A stretch of DNA of 64,000 nucleotides from Tritrichomonas musculus (lineage: Eukaryota; Parabasalia; Tritrichomonadida; Tritrichomonadidae), in assembly GCA_039105265.1 (NCBI GenBank), contig JAPFFF010000005.1:434001-498000 (forward strand). The letters are read 5' to 3'. The notes below the pieces were generated by a model. It was not told the DNA's origin. It did not search any database and worked only from the letters and a program-made list of their open reading frames with translations. Below, piece after piece: positions 27,971-39,706 of this stretch. A program made the position numbers and the translations under genes. The stretch's first letter is position 1, and the number at the start of each line of letters is the position of its first letter.

Positions 27971-29877
27971 TGCAATTTTTCCTTCATTTTTCTTTGTATT
28001 CTAATCAGAAAATTATTCATTTAATTTTCTTTTTATTTTTATGTTCTTATGATAGTAATTAAACGAAACCGATTAACAATCATATATCAAGAACTATATT
28101 TTTGCAATGCGATTGAATTTTTTCTCAAATATGAATCTTTCATTTATTAATTCTTTGCTAGGCTTAGCTTTTTGTAAATAAAACTTTTTATTATTTTATT
28201 TGATGGGCCTTGTTCATTTTTTTAAGTCCTGTCATATCTAAAAAAAAAAAAATAATCATCAAGTAATAACGAATTGAAAAATTTCATTTTTATTCCTCAA
28301 TTTTGTAAAGATTAAAGGAGAACGAAGACGGTTTTTTTTGTACGTTAAAAAATATATTAAAATGATTTTATATAATTAATTAATAGTCATTTTTTCGATA
28401 TTTGTTAATATTAATATTTTTTAATCATATTTAAATGAATTTGCATTATTAAAAATACATTTATTGTTCAAATAATGGAAATTATATGTTATCAGTATCT
28501 GATTTTCATAAATAGGTATGTGAAATTAAGAAATCGTTTAGATAAAAGATTAGTGATGGTATTATAACCCAATTGACCCTGCCAGAAAAGTAATTCAGCG
28601 TATGCATTTTTATTTATTTCCTAAGAAAGAAAAAATAATCATTAAATTTTTTTTGAAAGATTTTGAATAAATTATTTATTTCTATTCAATTACTCTCAAT
28701 TAAAATATTTATTTGAGATAATTTCTTCTTTTTTTAAGAATTTTATTTATTTTATTTATGGATAATATATACAATATAAACTTATTACTATTACATTTAT
28801 ATATATTTGATATTTATTTATGTTTTTATATAAAATATCAAAAATAAATATTTCATTTATATAAAGATAAAAATAGTTTAATTTTACATTCTCAATCATC
28901 AATAAGAAATTTTAAATTAAATATCATTGTCCAAGAGTCCATTTTGAGAACAATTTCATATAAAATAAATCTTTCATATTCAATTATTAATTTTCATAAA
29001 ATTCAATCATACAATGTATTAAAGTATGATTTTTTTTATAAAACATTTGTATTTCTTTACCATTAAATCCGCATTTATATTAATTTATCAAAATGAAGCC
29101 TATTAATAAATAATTTTATTATAATTTTAATATTTATTAAAATATGCAAGTTTTATTAATTATTACATCAGTAATAAATAATATTTCCCACCTTTACTTT
29201 ACTATTTTAGCCTTTTTCCTCAATCTTATATATCATATATTTTGGCTTCAAATTTGAAATATATCATATAAAAATCTAGTATTTAATCAATTTAACAGGC
29301 TGGGTAAGCTCTTTTAATTTTTTTTTAGATTTGAAAAAAATATTTATAAAATATATACTAAATAATTAAGCATAACATTTTAGTATGTAATTATATAAAA
29401 ATATAATAGTAAAAAAAGTGATTTATGCCATTTTTGTTAAGATAAAATAAAAATTAAATAGATTATTTTTTATAGTTCTAATTCAATTTTTTAAAAAAAT
29501 AAAATGTTATTATCTTATTATATTTTTATAAACTATATATAATATCACATGGTATAGTTTGTATACAATATATAATAAATAGATAAAATCATAAACTATG
29601 AAAAATAATTATACAACTTGCACAGATTCTTTGTAACAATTTTGATATCTAAATGTTACAAGAAATTGAATTAAAAATCTATCATAACAATTCAATTTAT
29701 TAACTTTTTCATAACTTTTATTTTTATTTTGTGAATATCTTTGTTTCCCTACGATATTTCTTTTTGGTTTCTTATTAAGAATTATTCAATATATAATATT
29801 ATATTTATATTTATATAAAATAAGTCGAAAAAAATCTTTGTCATAACCGTCTCTCCGTTCTCCTTTTAAAGATTAAA
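27971..29877. other. Intergenic AT-rich stretch, nothing recognised
   Basis: About 1.9 kb with no ORF of note, very AT-rich with many A/T runs. No tandem repeat, RNA gene or element end was recognised before the 10-bp target duplication at 29878-29887. Confidence 0.5.
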
Positions 29878-29887
29878 CAAAATTTCT

Positions 29888-30052
29888 GGGGATAAATCAA
29901 AAACGCCTATTCAATTTTTTTCCAACTACTCAATTTTTCACTTTTTCTAAAGGCGTTTTTGATCAATATTTTTTAAAAAAATCAAAAACGCCACATTTGA
30001 CCTTCTGCCAGGTAAAATTAAAAAACTCGTTTTTTCAAAAACGCCAGGTTTT
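29888..30052 (+). repeat. Left 165-bp TIR of the MULE-type element
   Basis: Begins GGGGATAAATCAAAAACGCC. It contains the word TCAAAAACGCC three times directly and once inverted (GGCGTTTTTGA), the kind of subterminal repeat a transposase could bind. It matches the right end in reverse complement over its full length; the only visible difference is in the first six bases (GGGGAT against GGGGAA). Confidence 0.9.
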
Positions 30053-33000
30053 AAAAAAACAATTATAAATTTTAATGCAATTTAGAAAAATAAATTATTA
30101 TGTTACCGGTATTTTTTTAAGATCATTTTTAATCTTTGGGAGAAATATTTTAAAAATTGGGAATAATCGACATATGATATAAAGATATTAGATTCAAAAA
30201 ATAAATTATATCAAGTATAAATGATAATATTTATTGTATATTACATGAAAATCAACTAGGCTGACTTTGAGTAAATTTTGAAGAAATTCATTTTAATGGG
30301 ATATTATATCTTTTAAATGGAAAATATAAAAAAAGAAAATTTTGAAATATTTTGGTTATAATGAAGCTTGATTATCAAAATATTATAATAGAATTAAAAA
30401 AAGCGTATTTTGGAAATTATTTGAAATTTCCAAAAAATTGTTTCTTTTTAATAAATTGTATATGATTGCGTTTTTATCAACATATAATATCGAATTCCAA
30501 GTGAAATATAGCTTTTTATATATTAAATTTTTTATATAAAATGGTTTTGCTTTTATGTTTTATTTTTCATAATATAAATCTATTTTTAATTGTTTATTTT
30601 TTATTTATATTTATATTTATTTCCGGTAAAGTATTCATATTCATAATATATTAAGATATTGATACATTTTAATTTGAAAAGGTTATTTTTTTTATTAACA
30701 ATATTTCAAAGAAAATTTTGAATTAACAATTAAAGTATCATAAATTTGATATAATAAGTATTAAATATAATGTAATATGTATATTTGTATATTATATTTT
30801 ATATAATAATTATAATATATATTAATACCTATATTAAATGTTATGTAATAAGATATTTTAATTTTATATTTTGAATTATTTTTGCCGCTAAAGTCAATCT
30901 ATACATATTTGAGAAGGGAAAAATTGAGAAGATTCTGAGGAATAATTGTGGTTATTCACAAGCATTGATACATAATAAAATTTAAATATCTCTAAATATT
31001 TTTTGAATATGTTTTTTTTTTGATCAATAATACTTTAAAAACAGTATCATTAGATTTTACAATAGGTTAAAAAATGAAAATACTTTTTTTTTTAGATGAA
31101 ATAAGATGATTTTGTAAATATATAATTAATAAGGCTTTAATCCAAAATTATCAATTTTATTTTCACTTATAATATATAATTACGCGAAAAATATTTTATT
31201 TATTAAAGAATTCATGAAATTTAAATGAAAATCCTTTGCTTTCCTTTATATAAAAAAGATTTACTTAACTTAATAAGATTATCAACTATATTTCTATGCA
31301 AATATTATTATCATTTATAATTTTATGAATTTAATTAGTTTTGAAAAGTTTGAAATTACAATACATTTTTGATCTTCACATGATATTTGGTAAAACAACA
31401 GTTATGTAATATTATTCTCATATATATTCCTGTTAAAATGATATTATTCAGATAATTGACTAAAATATATAATCATCTTGATAATTTGGATAAATTGAAG
31501 ATATATATTAAAAATATAACTATTGTTATTTATATATATGCCTAATATCAAATTAAATAATAATAATAATATAATTTTAAATGAGAAATTTATGTTTTCA
31601 TTCAAAAAATAAATTGAGAGCTTTATAAAATTGACCTAAAAATATAAATATATGAATATGTATATTATTTTAGCATAATTTAAACATATAATTGATATGT
31701 ATCCAATCATATATATATATAATATATTTAAATTTTAAAATTTCAAAGGAGAAACTAATAGAAAATACTATTTTATTTCTTTTTTAAAACATTACATAAA
31801 AAATATATAATAATATCATGAATCTCCATGTAAACAAAAAAATAACTTAGTTTTGATTCATGTATATTCGTTCTATTGTACTTTCTCTTTTATATTAGCA
31901 TAAATGAATGATATTCATGTCATTCTGAATATATATTACCTTAAATTTGAGATATGCAAACACTTTTTTTGTATTGATTCTTTATATTTCAACATGAAGA
32001 AGAAAAAACTGATGGTGACCAAAATAGTGCAAGTATGTTCATTATATATAATATAGTTATGAATGTTATAAAGACTACAATTTAATTTTTTCCCATCATA
32101 CTAATGAGCGAATTAAAAACTCTTTATATATACTTAAGGCATGCAAAAGGAAGATATTATTGGTATAATTGGAAGGGTAATTATTAGAAAGTACTTCTTG
32201 AGGGGTGAAATTATAAAAGATAAAAAATTAAGCTAAGGGCAATGGTTATGATGTTGGTATTTGATTTTAAAGATATTGGGATTTTATGTATGAAATTGAT
32301 AAGTATAGAAAAATACTGCCTAACAAGAATTAATGGCAATATGGGCTGAGGTTGCTATTTCCCCTAGCCTATACTTCTTCTCCACAAGTTCAGCTTCACG
32401 AATCTTATCTAAGAATACTCCAAAAGCTCACACTCCTAAAAAAAAAAAAATGTTTTATAAAAAGTAGGCGCACAATTGAGGGATCTTTAAAAGTCATGAA
32501 TATACAATATAATAAAAAATAGAATAATTTCTCAAACTAAAGTGTCAATTAGGACATTATTATCATGTATTTATCTAAAAGATTTTGTTGGAATATTAAG
32601 CATTAGTCTAGCGTTAGAAAAAAAAAAAGTATCATTATGATGAATACCTTTGTTTATTTGATCTAAAAGCCAAGAAATGGAGAATATTGTAAGCTAGCAA
32701 TACTAAATATATATCAAGAAGTCAGCAAAAGCATAAATATTTTATAAATTTCATTGCTTTTCTTTTTGAAGGAAAAGAGATAATATGATTTTGAGATAGT
32801 AAGAGATTGCGCGCTTTGGACTTTTTTGCAGTTTGAACATTTTTAGAAGCTTATTTAACCGGATTTCTCAAAAAGTAAATTGAATACAACAATAGATAAA
32901 CTTTTTCAATACAAATTGCACTATATAACAGCCTGTAAGCCAAAAATTCAAGCTTTAGTGAAATAATACATTATACATTTTATAAAAAGTATAATATATT

Positions 33001-34703
33001 CATTTATATATATATATATATTATTTTGTTATTTTATTTTATCAGAAATTCGTTTAATTTTTCTCAAAATATCTAAGTTTTTTTTTTATTTTTTGGCTTT
33101 CACAAAAAATTGAGAATAATGTTTGAATATTTGTATACATATTGAAATTATAAATCATGATTATCCTTATTTATGCTGAAAAATATCAATTTAAAGTTAA
33201 ATTATAATTTTAGTAAACATGTTCATATATGATTATATTATTGAACCGCGAGAACTCTTTTGACTTATTGATATAGCTGACTTTTTTTCAATAAGACACT
33301 CATTTTTTTAAGGAAATTTTTATGAATAATATATATATTCATTAAAATCAAAAATTTAACAAATAACTCGCTTTGCAGCAAAAAGACAGACATTTCAAAA
33401 AAACATTTGTTTTTCGAAAAAAGTAAAAAACAAATATATCTCAAAAAATAAAAGAATTTATGTTTTTATTTTTATAATTTATCCTTATTATAATATTTAT
33501 ATTTTATATTTATATTTTTATCATTTCTTACTTTTCAATAAAGAAGGATAAAATTATTTTTAGATCAAATCAATCTTAGACTACATTCAAAAAAATCAAT
33601 GTGCTTTCACAAAATTGTATTAAATTTGTTTATATTTTAACCATTATTTATGTTTTGATTTTTCTTCTAGTTTTACTTTGGAAAATAGGTTATTCTCATG
33701 AAAAATACCAAGATAATGCTTTTTTATTGGGTTCCGAATATAATTCTAAACGTTTTAAATGCGTTTAGGTTTTTTTTTACAATTCTACGAAATAAACATG
33801 TTTATCTATTTGGTATTTTATTAATATGCGCATTTACTATCTATTTTGCATTATAATACGTTTAGTTTTTTGATCAAAAAATTATAATATCGTTTAAAGT
33901 TATAAATTCTTAACAAATAATAAATCTTTATTTACCCCCTTCTTTAAAAGGTTTTACATTTCTAGTAATTTTTTATTGGTTTGGCTGAATAATTTTTAAA
34001 AACTGAAAACACAAAATTTCATAAAGCAGTCATTATTTTTTTAATTTATGAAAAGCATATATTTAGAAAACAAATAATTCCTCATGTTATTTTGTGTAAA
34101 AAAAAAGATAATTCATAAAAAAAATGATTTTATTTATTTCACAATTTTTCAATGCATTCAATTTTTTTTCTATGAAAATAAAAACATTTTTATATCTTTA
34201 ATTTCTCCAATAAAAGGCATAAGATATAAATAAATTACCAAAGTGCATCCATTTGTTTAATATGCTTCATTAAGATCATTTATTATTGAAATTTTTTTTT
34301 ATGAATTAAAAGTACCTATTTGAACATTTTCTACAAAATTTAATTTGCATATTGATACTTATTGGAAAATATAACACACATATACATTTAAAAAATAAAT
34401 TAAATCTTCTTTTTCAAAATCTGATAATTATTTGATCCTTAATAATAATATATTTTATTTAAATTTTCGCTTTTATAGATTATATAAATAATATAAATGA
34501 AAAAATATATGTGAAAACATAAAAATAGAGTTTTTTTAAAAAGTCATATATTTACTGATTTTGAGTTTTTGTTGAAAATAAACTAAAAAACACATTCATT
34601 TAAAATATAATTTTTATATATTAATTTCATTTTTTAATAATAGATATTTATTTTTTTTAATGCAATATAAATGTTCTAATTTTTATTTTTTTGAATGAAA
34701 ATA

Positions 34704-34868
34704 AAAACCTGGCGTTTTTGAAAAAACGAGTTTTTTAATTTTACCTGGCAGAAGGTCAAATGTGGCGTTTTTGATTTTTTTAAAAAATATTGATCAAAAA
34801 CGCCTTTAGAAAAAGTGAAAAATTGAGTAGTTGGAAAAAAATTGAATAGGCGTTTTTGATTTTTCCCC
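34704..34868 (-). repeat. Right 165-bp TIR of the MULE-type element
   Basis: Reverse complement of 29888-30052, ending ..TTTTTGATTTTTCCCC at 34868. It is followed at once by the second copy of the 10-bp target duplication and an A-rich leader of the LRR-PP2C gene. Confidence 0.9.
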
Positions 34869-34901
34869 CAAAATTTCTTCTACAAAAAAAAAAAAAAAAA
34901 A

Positions 34902-37199
34902 ATGACTAACGTTGAAATTTCTTCTCCAGTTGACATAATTAAAAAAATAAGTCAACTGCAAAAAGCTCAAACATTATCAATGTCACGATGTGGACTTCGA
35001 GAGTTGCCTATTATTATATTATATTTACCAAAATTAACTTCATTAGATTTATCATCAAATCCAATTAAAACACTTGATCCAATATGGGAAGCAAGTCTTC
35101 CACATTTGCATTCTTTAAATCTTTCTGCATGCTGGCTTCGTTCACTGCCAGTCGGTCCTCCTTCTTTCTTTTCAACTCTTGAAAATCTAAATCTAGATGG
35201 AAACTTTTTAGGAAGATTAAGTTCTCACCCTTTGGTAAATTTTTCAGTATTTCCAAAATTAAAAACATTATCACTAGTGGGTAATGATTTTATTGAAGTC
35301 CCTGTATTACCAAATCGCTTAGAAAAGTGTATTTTTCGACTTAATTCATTTAAATCAATACCCCAAGCAAACGTATCAATTTTTGATGCAAGTTATTGTT
35401 CACTCTCATCTCCACTTTCAATTTACTCTGGGCTTCTTACAAATCTTAATTTGTCACACTGTGGAATCACGGGAGTACTTAGTTTACCACAGTTGCCTCT
35501 CCTTGATACAATTGATGCTTCCAACAACCAAATTACAGATGTTAAATTTGAATCATCTCGTAGAATTACAGTATTTAGGCTTTCAAACAATGGAATTAGT
35601 CGTCTTCCAGACTATCTATTTAAACTTCCAATGATTAGAGTCATTGAATTAGCTCATAACGCAATTGAATCAATACCAAATGATCTTGATAATTTCAAAA
35701 GACTTGAATCCATTGATTTATCCCATAATCAGCTTATTACCGGTCGATTAAAGCTACCATTACATCTTCAAGCTATTCGCCTTTCATTTAATTTTTTTGT
35801 TGCATTTGAATCATTCCCACCTTCGCTTCAGTATCTTGATGTATCTTTTTGCAAAGTTGCAATTATTCCTCTGATTCCACCATCACTTGAATGGATTGCA
35901 GCTTACTTTGTTCAAAGACTTATTGTTAGTGATAAAGTACGAATGAGAGCAATTACAGATGATACCAAAAGGCATCGTAAGAAGAGACATCGATCATCTC
36001 CAAGTCCACCTACACCTGATAAATACATTAAAATACCAAAAATTCCTAAAAAACCGAAAATCATTGTAAATCCAAACGATGAAAAATCTAACAGCCCAGA
36101 TAAAACTCGAAATTTAGAAGAAGAATCTGCACAAGAAAAAAGCGAAAATATCAAATTAACCAAAAATATAGAAAAAGTTGAGAAACTGAATGACTTACAA
36201 AATACAGAGCAAGTTGATTCCCAAGCCAAACTTGTTTACAGTGGCAGTGAAGATTATAGTGAGTACTACGATGATGATTATGACTCTGACAAAAGCAAAA
36301 ATGGTATTGCTGATGACCATTATTCATTCATTCAAGAACGTCCAATCCTTGGTGATACCAGCAGCATAGTCATGACCAAAGCATTGATGAATGATAAACT
36401 TAGTGATTACATTGGTTGTTCTGCTACATCAGGACGTTCTACAAAATATGAAGATAACTTTATGAGTACCGTTTGGGGTGATATCTCTTTTGTCGGAGTT
36501 TTTGATGGTCATGTTGGTCATGAGGCAGCCTTCATTTCAGCTGAAGCATTTGCCAACCTCATTGGCCGTTTTATTGGTCCTTCATTCAACGAGAGTCCTT
36601 CTGTTTTGAAAGCTGCTGTTCGTCGTACATTTGCACTTGTAAATGACGAATTGAGAAGAAGAGACGTTAAAGATGGAACTACAGCGGTTGTTGTAGGCGT
36701 TAACAATAAAACAGGTCGTGTTTGTGTTGGTCATCTTGGTGATTCTTTAGCATTAATGGTCTGTAAAGATCGTGAAGAATGGCTCACTAAACCTCACAGA
36801 CCAATGGACAAACTTGAGTACAACAGAATGAGAGCCGAACAGAAGAGCGTTTCAATTGACTGGAGAGTTGACGGCAAATTATGTGTATCAAGATCTCTTG
36901 GTGATTTTTGGTGCTGCGATGGAATGTATGAAGAACCTGATGTCAAAATTAAAAATTTACCCAGCGATATAATGAGTATAGTGCTAGGTTGTGACGGAAT
37001 TTGGGATTACATTGATTCAGGAGTTGCATGCAATGTTGTCAGATCAATTAGAGATCCAGTGAGAGCTTCAAGACTTCTACAAGATTATGCGTTTGCATCA
37101 GGTAGCCACGATAATATATCAGTGATAGTAATGAATTTTCCTACAAATAATTCTATAGATGCCAATGATAATAATAATAATGATAACAGCAAAAAATAA
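34902..37199 (+). CDS. Leucine-rich repeat protein fused to PP2C phosphatase
   Basis: 765 residues. About a dozen LRR units cover residues ~20-345 (LPKLTSLDLSSNPIKTLDP, HLHSLNLSACWLRSLPVG). A Lys/Ser/Glu-rich linker follows to ~480. The PP2C domain (~490-750) has its metal and catalytic motifs: KYEDNF, GVFDGHVGHEAA, DGTTAVVVGV, GHLGDSLALM, SRSLGDFW, VLGCDGIWDYID and SHDNISVIV. All expected Asp residues are present, so it should be an active Mg/Mn Ser/Thr phosphatase. LRR-PP2C proteins are known from protists and from the PHLPP type. The leader before the ATG is only 23 bases from a transposon target duplication, so the native promoter was likely displaced or replaced. Confidence 0.92.
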   Translation: MTNVEISSPVDIIKKISQLQKAQTLSMSRCGLRELPIIILYLPKLTSLDLSSNPIKTLDPIWEASLPHLHSLNLSACWLRSLPVGPPSFFSTLENLNLDGNFLGRLSSHPLVNFSVFPKLKTLSLVGNDFIEVPVLPNRLEKCIFRLNSFKSIPQANVSIFDASYCSLSSPLSIYSGLLTNLNLSHCGITGVLSLPQLPLLDTIDASNNQITDVKFESSRRITVFRLSNNGISRLPDYLFKLPMIRVIELAHNAIESIPNDLDNFKRLESIDLSHNQLITGRLKLPLHLQAIRLSFNFFVAFESFPPSLQYLDVSFCKVAIIPLIPPSLEWIAAYFVQRLIVSDKVRMRAITDDTKRHRKKRHRSSPSPPTPDKYIKIPKIPKKPKIIVNPNDEKSNSPDKTRNLEEESAQEKSENIKLTKNIEKVEKLNDLQNTEQVDSQAKLVYSGSEDYSEYYDDDYDSDKSKNGIADDHYSFIQERPILGDTSSIVMTKALMNDKLSDYIGCSATSGRSTKYEDNFMSTVWGDISFVGVFDGHVGHEAAFISAEAFANLIGRFIGPSFNESPSVLKAAVRRTFALVNDELRRRDVKDGTTAVVVGVNNKTGRVCVGHLGDSLALMVCKDREEWLTKPHRPMDKLEYNRMRAEQKSVSIDWRVDGKLCVSRSLGDFWCCDGMYEEPDVKIKNLPSDIMSIVLGCDGIWDYIDSGVACNVVRSIRDPVRASRLLQDYAFASGSHDNISVIVMNFPTNNSIDANDNNNNDNSKK

Positions 37200-37325
37200 C
37201 TTTCTTTGTTTGGTAATTATTTAGTTTTTGTCGTTAGAAATTATAGAAAAAATATTATTTGAAAGACTTACCATTATTCGTGATTTTTATGATAGATTAT
37301 ATGTAAACTTTTATATTATTATTAT

Positions 37326-37710
37326 TATATTTATTTTTATTAGAGATTATAAATTGATTTATGATCAGTTTTGAGTCTAAATTGAATCAAAATAAATACA
37401 ATTTTAATTGTATAATATAATATGTAAAAATTTTCAGCGCCGCTCTTAGCTCAGTGGTAGAGCGTCTGACTGTAGAAATGTAGTCATCAGAATGTCGCCG
37501 GTTCGATTCCAGCAGCGCGGATTTTTTTTTTTTTTTTTTTTTTTATAATTATTTATTTATTTTTATTTTGAAAACTTAATAGTTTTTTGTTTTTAAAAAT
37601 AATAATAAAAAAAGGAGTAACGACTAATGCTTAAAAAGTTGGTCAGCTTCGAGTCAAAGTCAAGAATCAAGTGAATCAATTAATTTTAAGCCCTCTGATT
37701 TTATCGCAAA
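37326..37710. repeat. Left arm of ~385-bp inverted duplication with tRNA-Tyr
   Basis: Matches 39707-40087 in reverse complement, with a few base differences and different T-tract lengths. In order the arm holds AT-rich flank, the tRNA-Tyr gene, its T tract, an AT-rich spacer, and an ~80-bp LINE-like coding scrap (..HQVNQLILSPLILSQ-like in translation). Beyond 37710 the two arms part company. Confidence 0.9.
37440..37521 (+). tRNA. tRNA-Tyr (GTA) with short intron, copy 1
   Basis: The acceptor strands CCGCTCT and AGCGCGG pair with one mismatch. D-arm TAGCTCAGTGGTAGAGC; anticodon stem TCTGA/TCAGA with loop CTGTAG and anticodon GTA; T-loop GGTTCGATTCC. About ten extra bases just 3' of the anticodon (between G37 and the 3' stem) look like the usual tRNA-Tyr intron. 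A run of more than 20 T follows as Pol III terminator. An identical copy lies inverted at 39891-39972. Confidence 0.92.
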
Positions 37711-37805
37711 TTTGGAGAAGAGAATACTCGATTGCATTCAGGATATCGATAGAGGGGTTGTCCACGAGTTGCACGATTCGAAAGAACATTGTGAAGCCAA
37801 ATTAG

Positions 37806-37856
<51 letters not shown>
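37806..37856. repeat. 51-base A tract (T tract of the LINE 3' junction)
   Basis: On the - strand this is a T run directly after the sequence TTCCAGCAGCGCGGA, i.e. the same order as tRNA-Tyr 3' end plus terminator. It marks the 3' border of the LINE remnant and looks like duplicated target sequence rather than a LINE poly(A) tail, which would be A on the LINE sense strand. Confidence 0.7.
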
Positions 37857-37859
<3 letters not shown>

Positions 37860-37941
37860 GCGCTGCTGGAATTTAAGTGTTTATTGAGATATATAAGCAT
37901 TAGAGTAATAAATAAAGAATATAAATTAAACTAATACAGAA

Positions 37942-38646
37942 TTAGTTATCATTATTAAGGATGTCTCCATCCTCCTCATCAATGAGGTCATTAGAAGAAA
38001 TGTGGTCAGTATCGTCTGATGCGTTGTTATTTCTGTTGCTGGTTGAATTTCTAATGTCTCTGCCATTGAAAATGGCCCATGAACCTCTTATCGCGGCTAT
38101 AACACAACGCTTAGCTATAAGCTTACTTCGTTCTTTTGTGATGAAGAGTTTCTTCAGAGTTTTTACTGTGTTTTTAGTAATTGCGCCGAGTGAGGATACC
38201 ACAATTACATAAAGGTTTGAATCGATGCTCCATGTATCTTTGATGTCATCAATTAGTTTACTGTATTTGTGAACTTTTTCTTTTTCTCTGATTTCCAAAG
38301 AAGATCTCCTTCCTTGTGCTGTGTCTGTCTGCATACCATATGGGCAGGTAATTTCTATAATGTTAATTATTCTTTTGTGCGTATGAACGTTTTCCTCGAT
38401 GAACCAGATGTCCGGCTTCAAGTTTCTGGACTGTTCAGGAAGTATTTCCTCGTCACGGATGAAGACAGTTGAATTTTCATTGAGTGGGGGACAATTGAAA
38501 CCTAACATATCTTTCAAACCATCACTAATAACGCGCGCAATTGCATTGTGTCTAGCTGTGATTCGGACCATTGAGGCGTTACATTTGTTTAGTCTATGCA
38601 TTAGTAATTCCTGTAAAAAGATCACCACATGCTCTACATTTGTCAC
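37942..38646 (-). pseudogene. LINE restriction-like endonuclease domain
   Basis: About 234 codons open; the real product would be the C-terminal part of the LINE polyprotein. Residues 15-40 (HRLNKCNASMVRITARHNAI) complete the zinc motif begun in the neighbouring frame. The nuclease has the PD-(D/E)xK pattern: NLKPDIWF, then NIIEITCPYG, then a conserved Lys/Tyr helix (EKEKVHKYSKLIDDIKDTW). Such nucleases nick a specific target to prime reverse transcription. The tail is Asn/Asp-rich. It overlaps the upstream piece by 53 bases in a different frame. Confidence 0.75.
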
Positions 38647-39523
38647 TTGGATTCAAGTTTCTCTTATGTTCCACTTCTTCTGTGAGAAGTGAGTTTGTTC
38701 TCGCCTGGAATGCAAATTTTACCAAGCAGTCAGATGTTGGTGCATTGCAGTTGCCAATGAAAAAGTTAGAAAGTTTAGAGTTTTTCAAAGAGTCGAATGA
38801 GTGGCATCGGAATTCTTTAGACGATAGATCAGAACAATATTGTTCGTCCAGAAGTAAGTTCATCGTCGGTAGAAAACTTTTTGCATTAATGATTTTACCA
38901 TCATTGTCAACAGCAGTTGTTAGTTTGAAGATTGTCAATGGTGAGTCACTGATCCAGTCAAGAGACTCTGGATCGTTCTGTCCTTCATCTTCTACTTTAA
39001 TGGAGATGTTGAGTTTATCTGCAGCTTGTAAAGCTCTAGTAAACGTTGTGTTCGTTTTCAGTGCATTTGTAGATCCTAAAGATGTTTTGTTGAATCCAAT
39101 AAATGAGTTATCGTCGCTTCGTAAAAAGTGACGTTTGTGTGCTTCATCAATGATGTTGTGTTTGATAAGGTTTCTAATTCTCTCGTCTTTACTCGTCACA
39201 AGACCGAGGAATGAACGGATTTGAAGAAGCTCGAGACGGTGCTCAAGACGTGGTATGTTCATACCACCGTTTTTCCAATCTGAATGAACGACCTCGATAG
39301 GCAAACCTGGACACTTGATTTTCTTCTGAATGAGACCTCTGATATTCTCGTCCAATTTTTTAACAAAGCTAAGAGATATAACTCCATTCATAAAAATGAA
39401 GTCCAGTTGAGGAATGATAAGTCTTCTGATTGCATCAAGGCTTTGAGATAGAGTCAGAGGACTTAATAATAGTTGATTTATTTGATGTCTAACTTTAATC
39501 AGAAGATTCTCAGAGAATTTCAT
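38594..39523 (-). pseudogene. LINE reverse transcriptase thumb and connector
   Basis: About 309 codons. It begins after the palm: KVRHQINQLLLSPLTLSQ, AIRRLIIPQLDFIFMNGVIS, FVKKLDENIRGLIQKK and GGMNIPRLEHRLELLQIRS, the typical thumb and following helices of LINE reverse transcriptases. It ends at the first half of a CCHC motif (DKCRACGDLFTG). The catalytic palm with its Asp pair is missing from this locus. A further 73-codon piece of the palm end lies just upstream (39525-39746, same strand, another frame). Confidence 0.75.
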
Positions 39524-39706
39524 TTTAGAAGTACGGTTTGTAGCAATAGGAGCACCAAATGTTGATAGATTTTATGCAATCCGAAATGTTGATAGATTTA
39601 ATTTCGTCTTCGTTGATTTCTAGTGTGTCTGAAGATGAAACTCTTCGGCCATCTTTCATTATATAACTTAACCATTTGCATTTAGAACCTGTGAGTTTCA
39701 TTCCTG

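Larger units (their letters stand above)
29878..34878. mobile_element. 5-kb ORF-less MULE-type element with 165-bp TIRs
   Basis: The element body is 29888-34868 (4,981 bp). It is bounded by inverted repeats of 165 bp that differ at one position by eye, and flanked by a perfect 10-bp direct repeat CAAAATTTCT (29878-29887 and 34869-34878). Target duplications of 9-10 bp with long inverted ends are typical of Mutator-like elements. The ~4.65-kb interior is extremely AT-rich and has no frame of 60 codons or more, so it is non-autonomous. The near-identity of the ends suggests recent movement. Its right end is 33 bases from the ATG of the LRR-PP2C gene. The MULE-type transposase fragment at 12157-14007 need not be its partner. 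Confidence 0.85.
37857..39706 (-). mobile_element. REL-endonuclease non-LTR retrotransposon (LINE) remnant at tRNA-Tyr
   Basis: A 5'-truncated LINE on the - strand. It keeps the end of the reverse transcriptase (GMKLTGSKCKWLSY; GAPIATNRTSK; thumb LLLSPLTLSQSLDAIRRLI), a CCHC-type zinc motif (CRACG..HRLNKC), and a restriction-like endonuclease (KPDIWFIEE..IEITCPYG), the order of R2/R4/NeSL/CRE-type elements. The frame changes at about 39525-39550, where a short duplicated piece lies, and again within the zinc motif near 38600, so it is inactive. Its 3' end (37857-37873) is the last 15 bases or so of tRNA-Tyr. An intact tRNA-Tyr lies upstream of its 5' side, which suggests insertion at the 3' end of that gene with duplication of the target. 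Confidence 0.8.

Noticed and set aside
30053-34703. Hidden genes in the 4.65-kb interior of the MULE-type element
   Set aside because: No frame of 60 or more codons on either strand and no tRNA-like or rRNA-like sequence noticed; short structured RNAs cannot be excluded.
38571-39131. A + strand frame of 186 codons in the LINE region
   Set aside because: Antisense shadow; the - strand carries recognisable reverse transcriptase thumb motifs.
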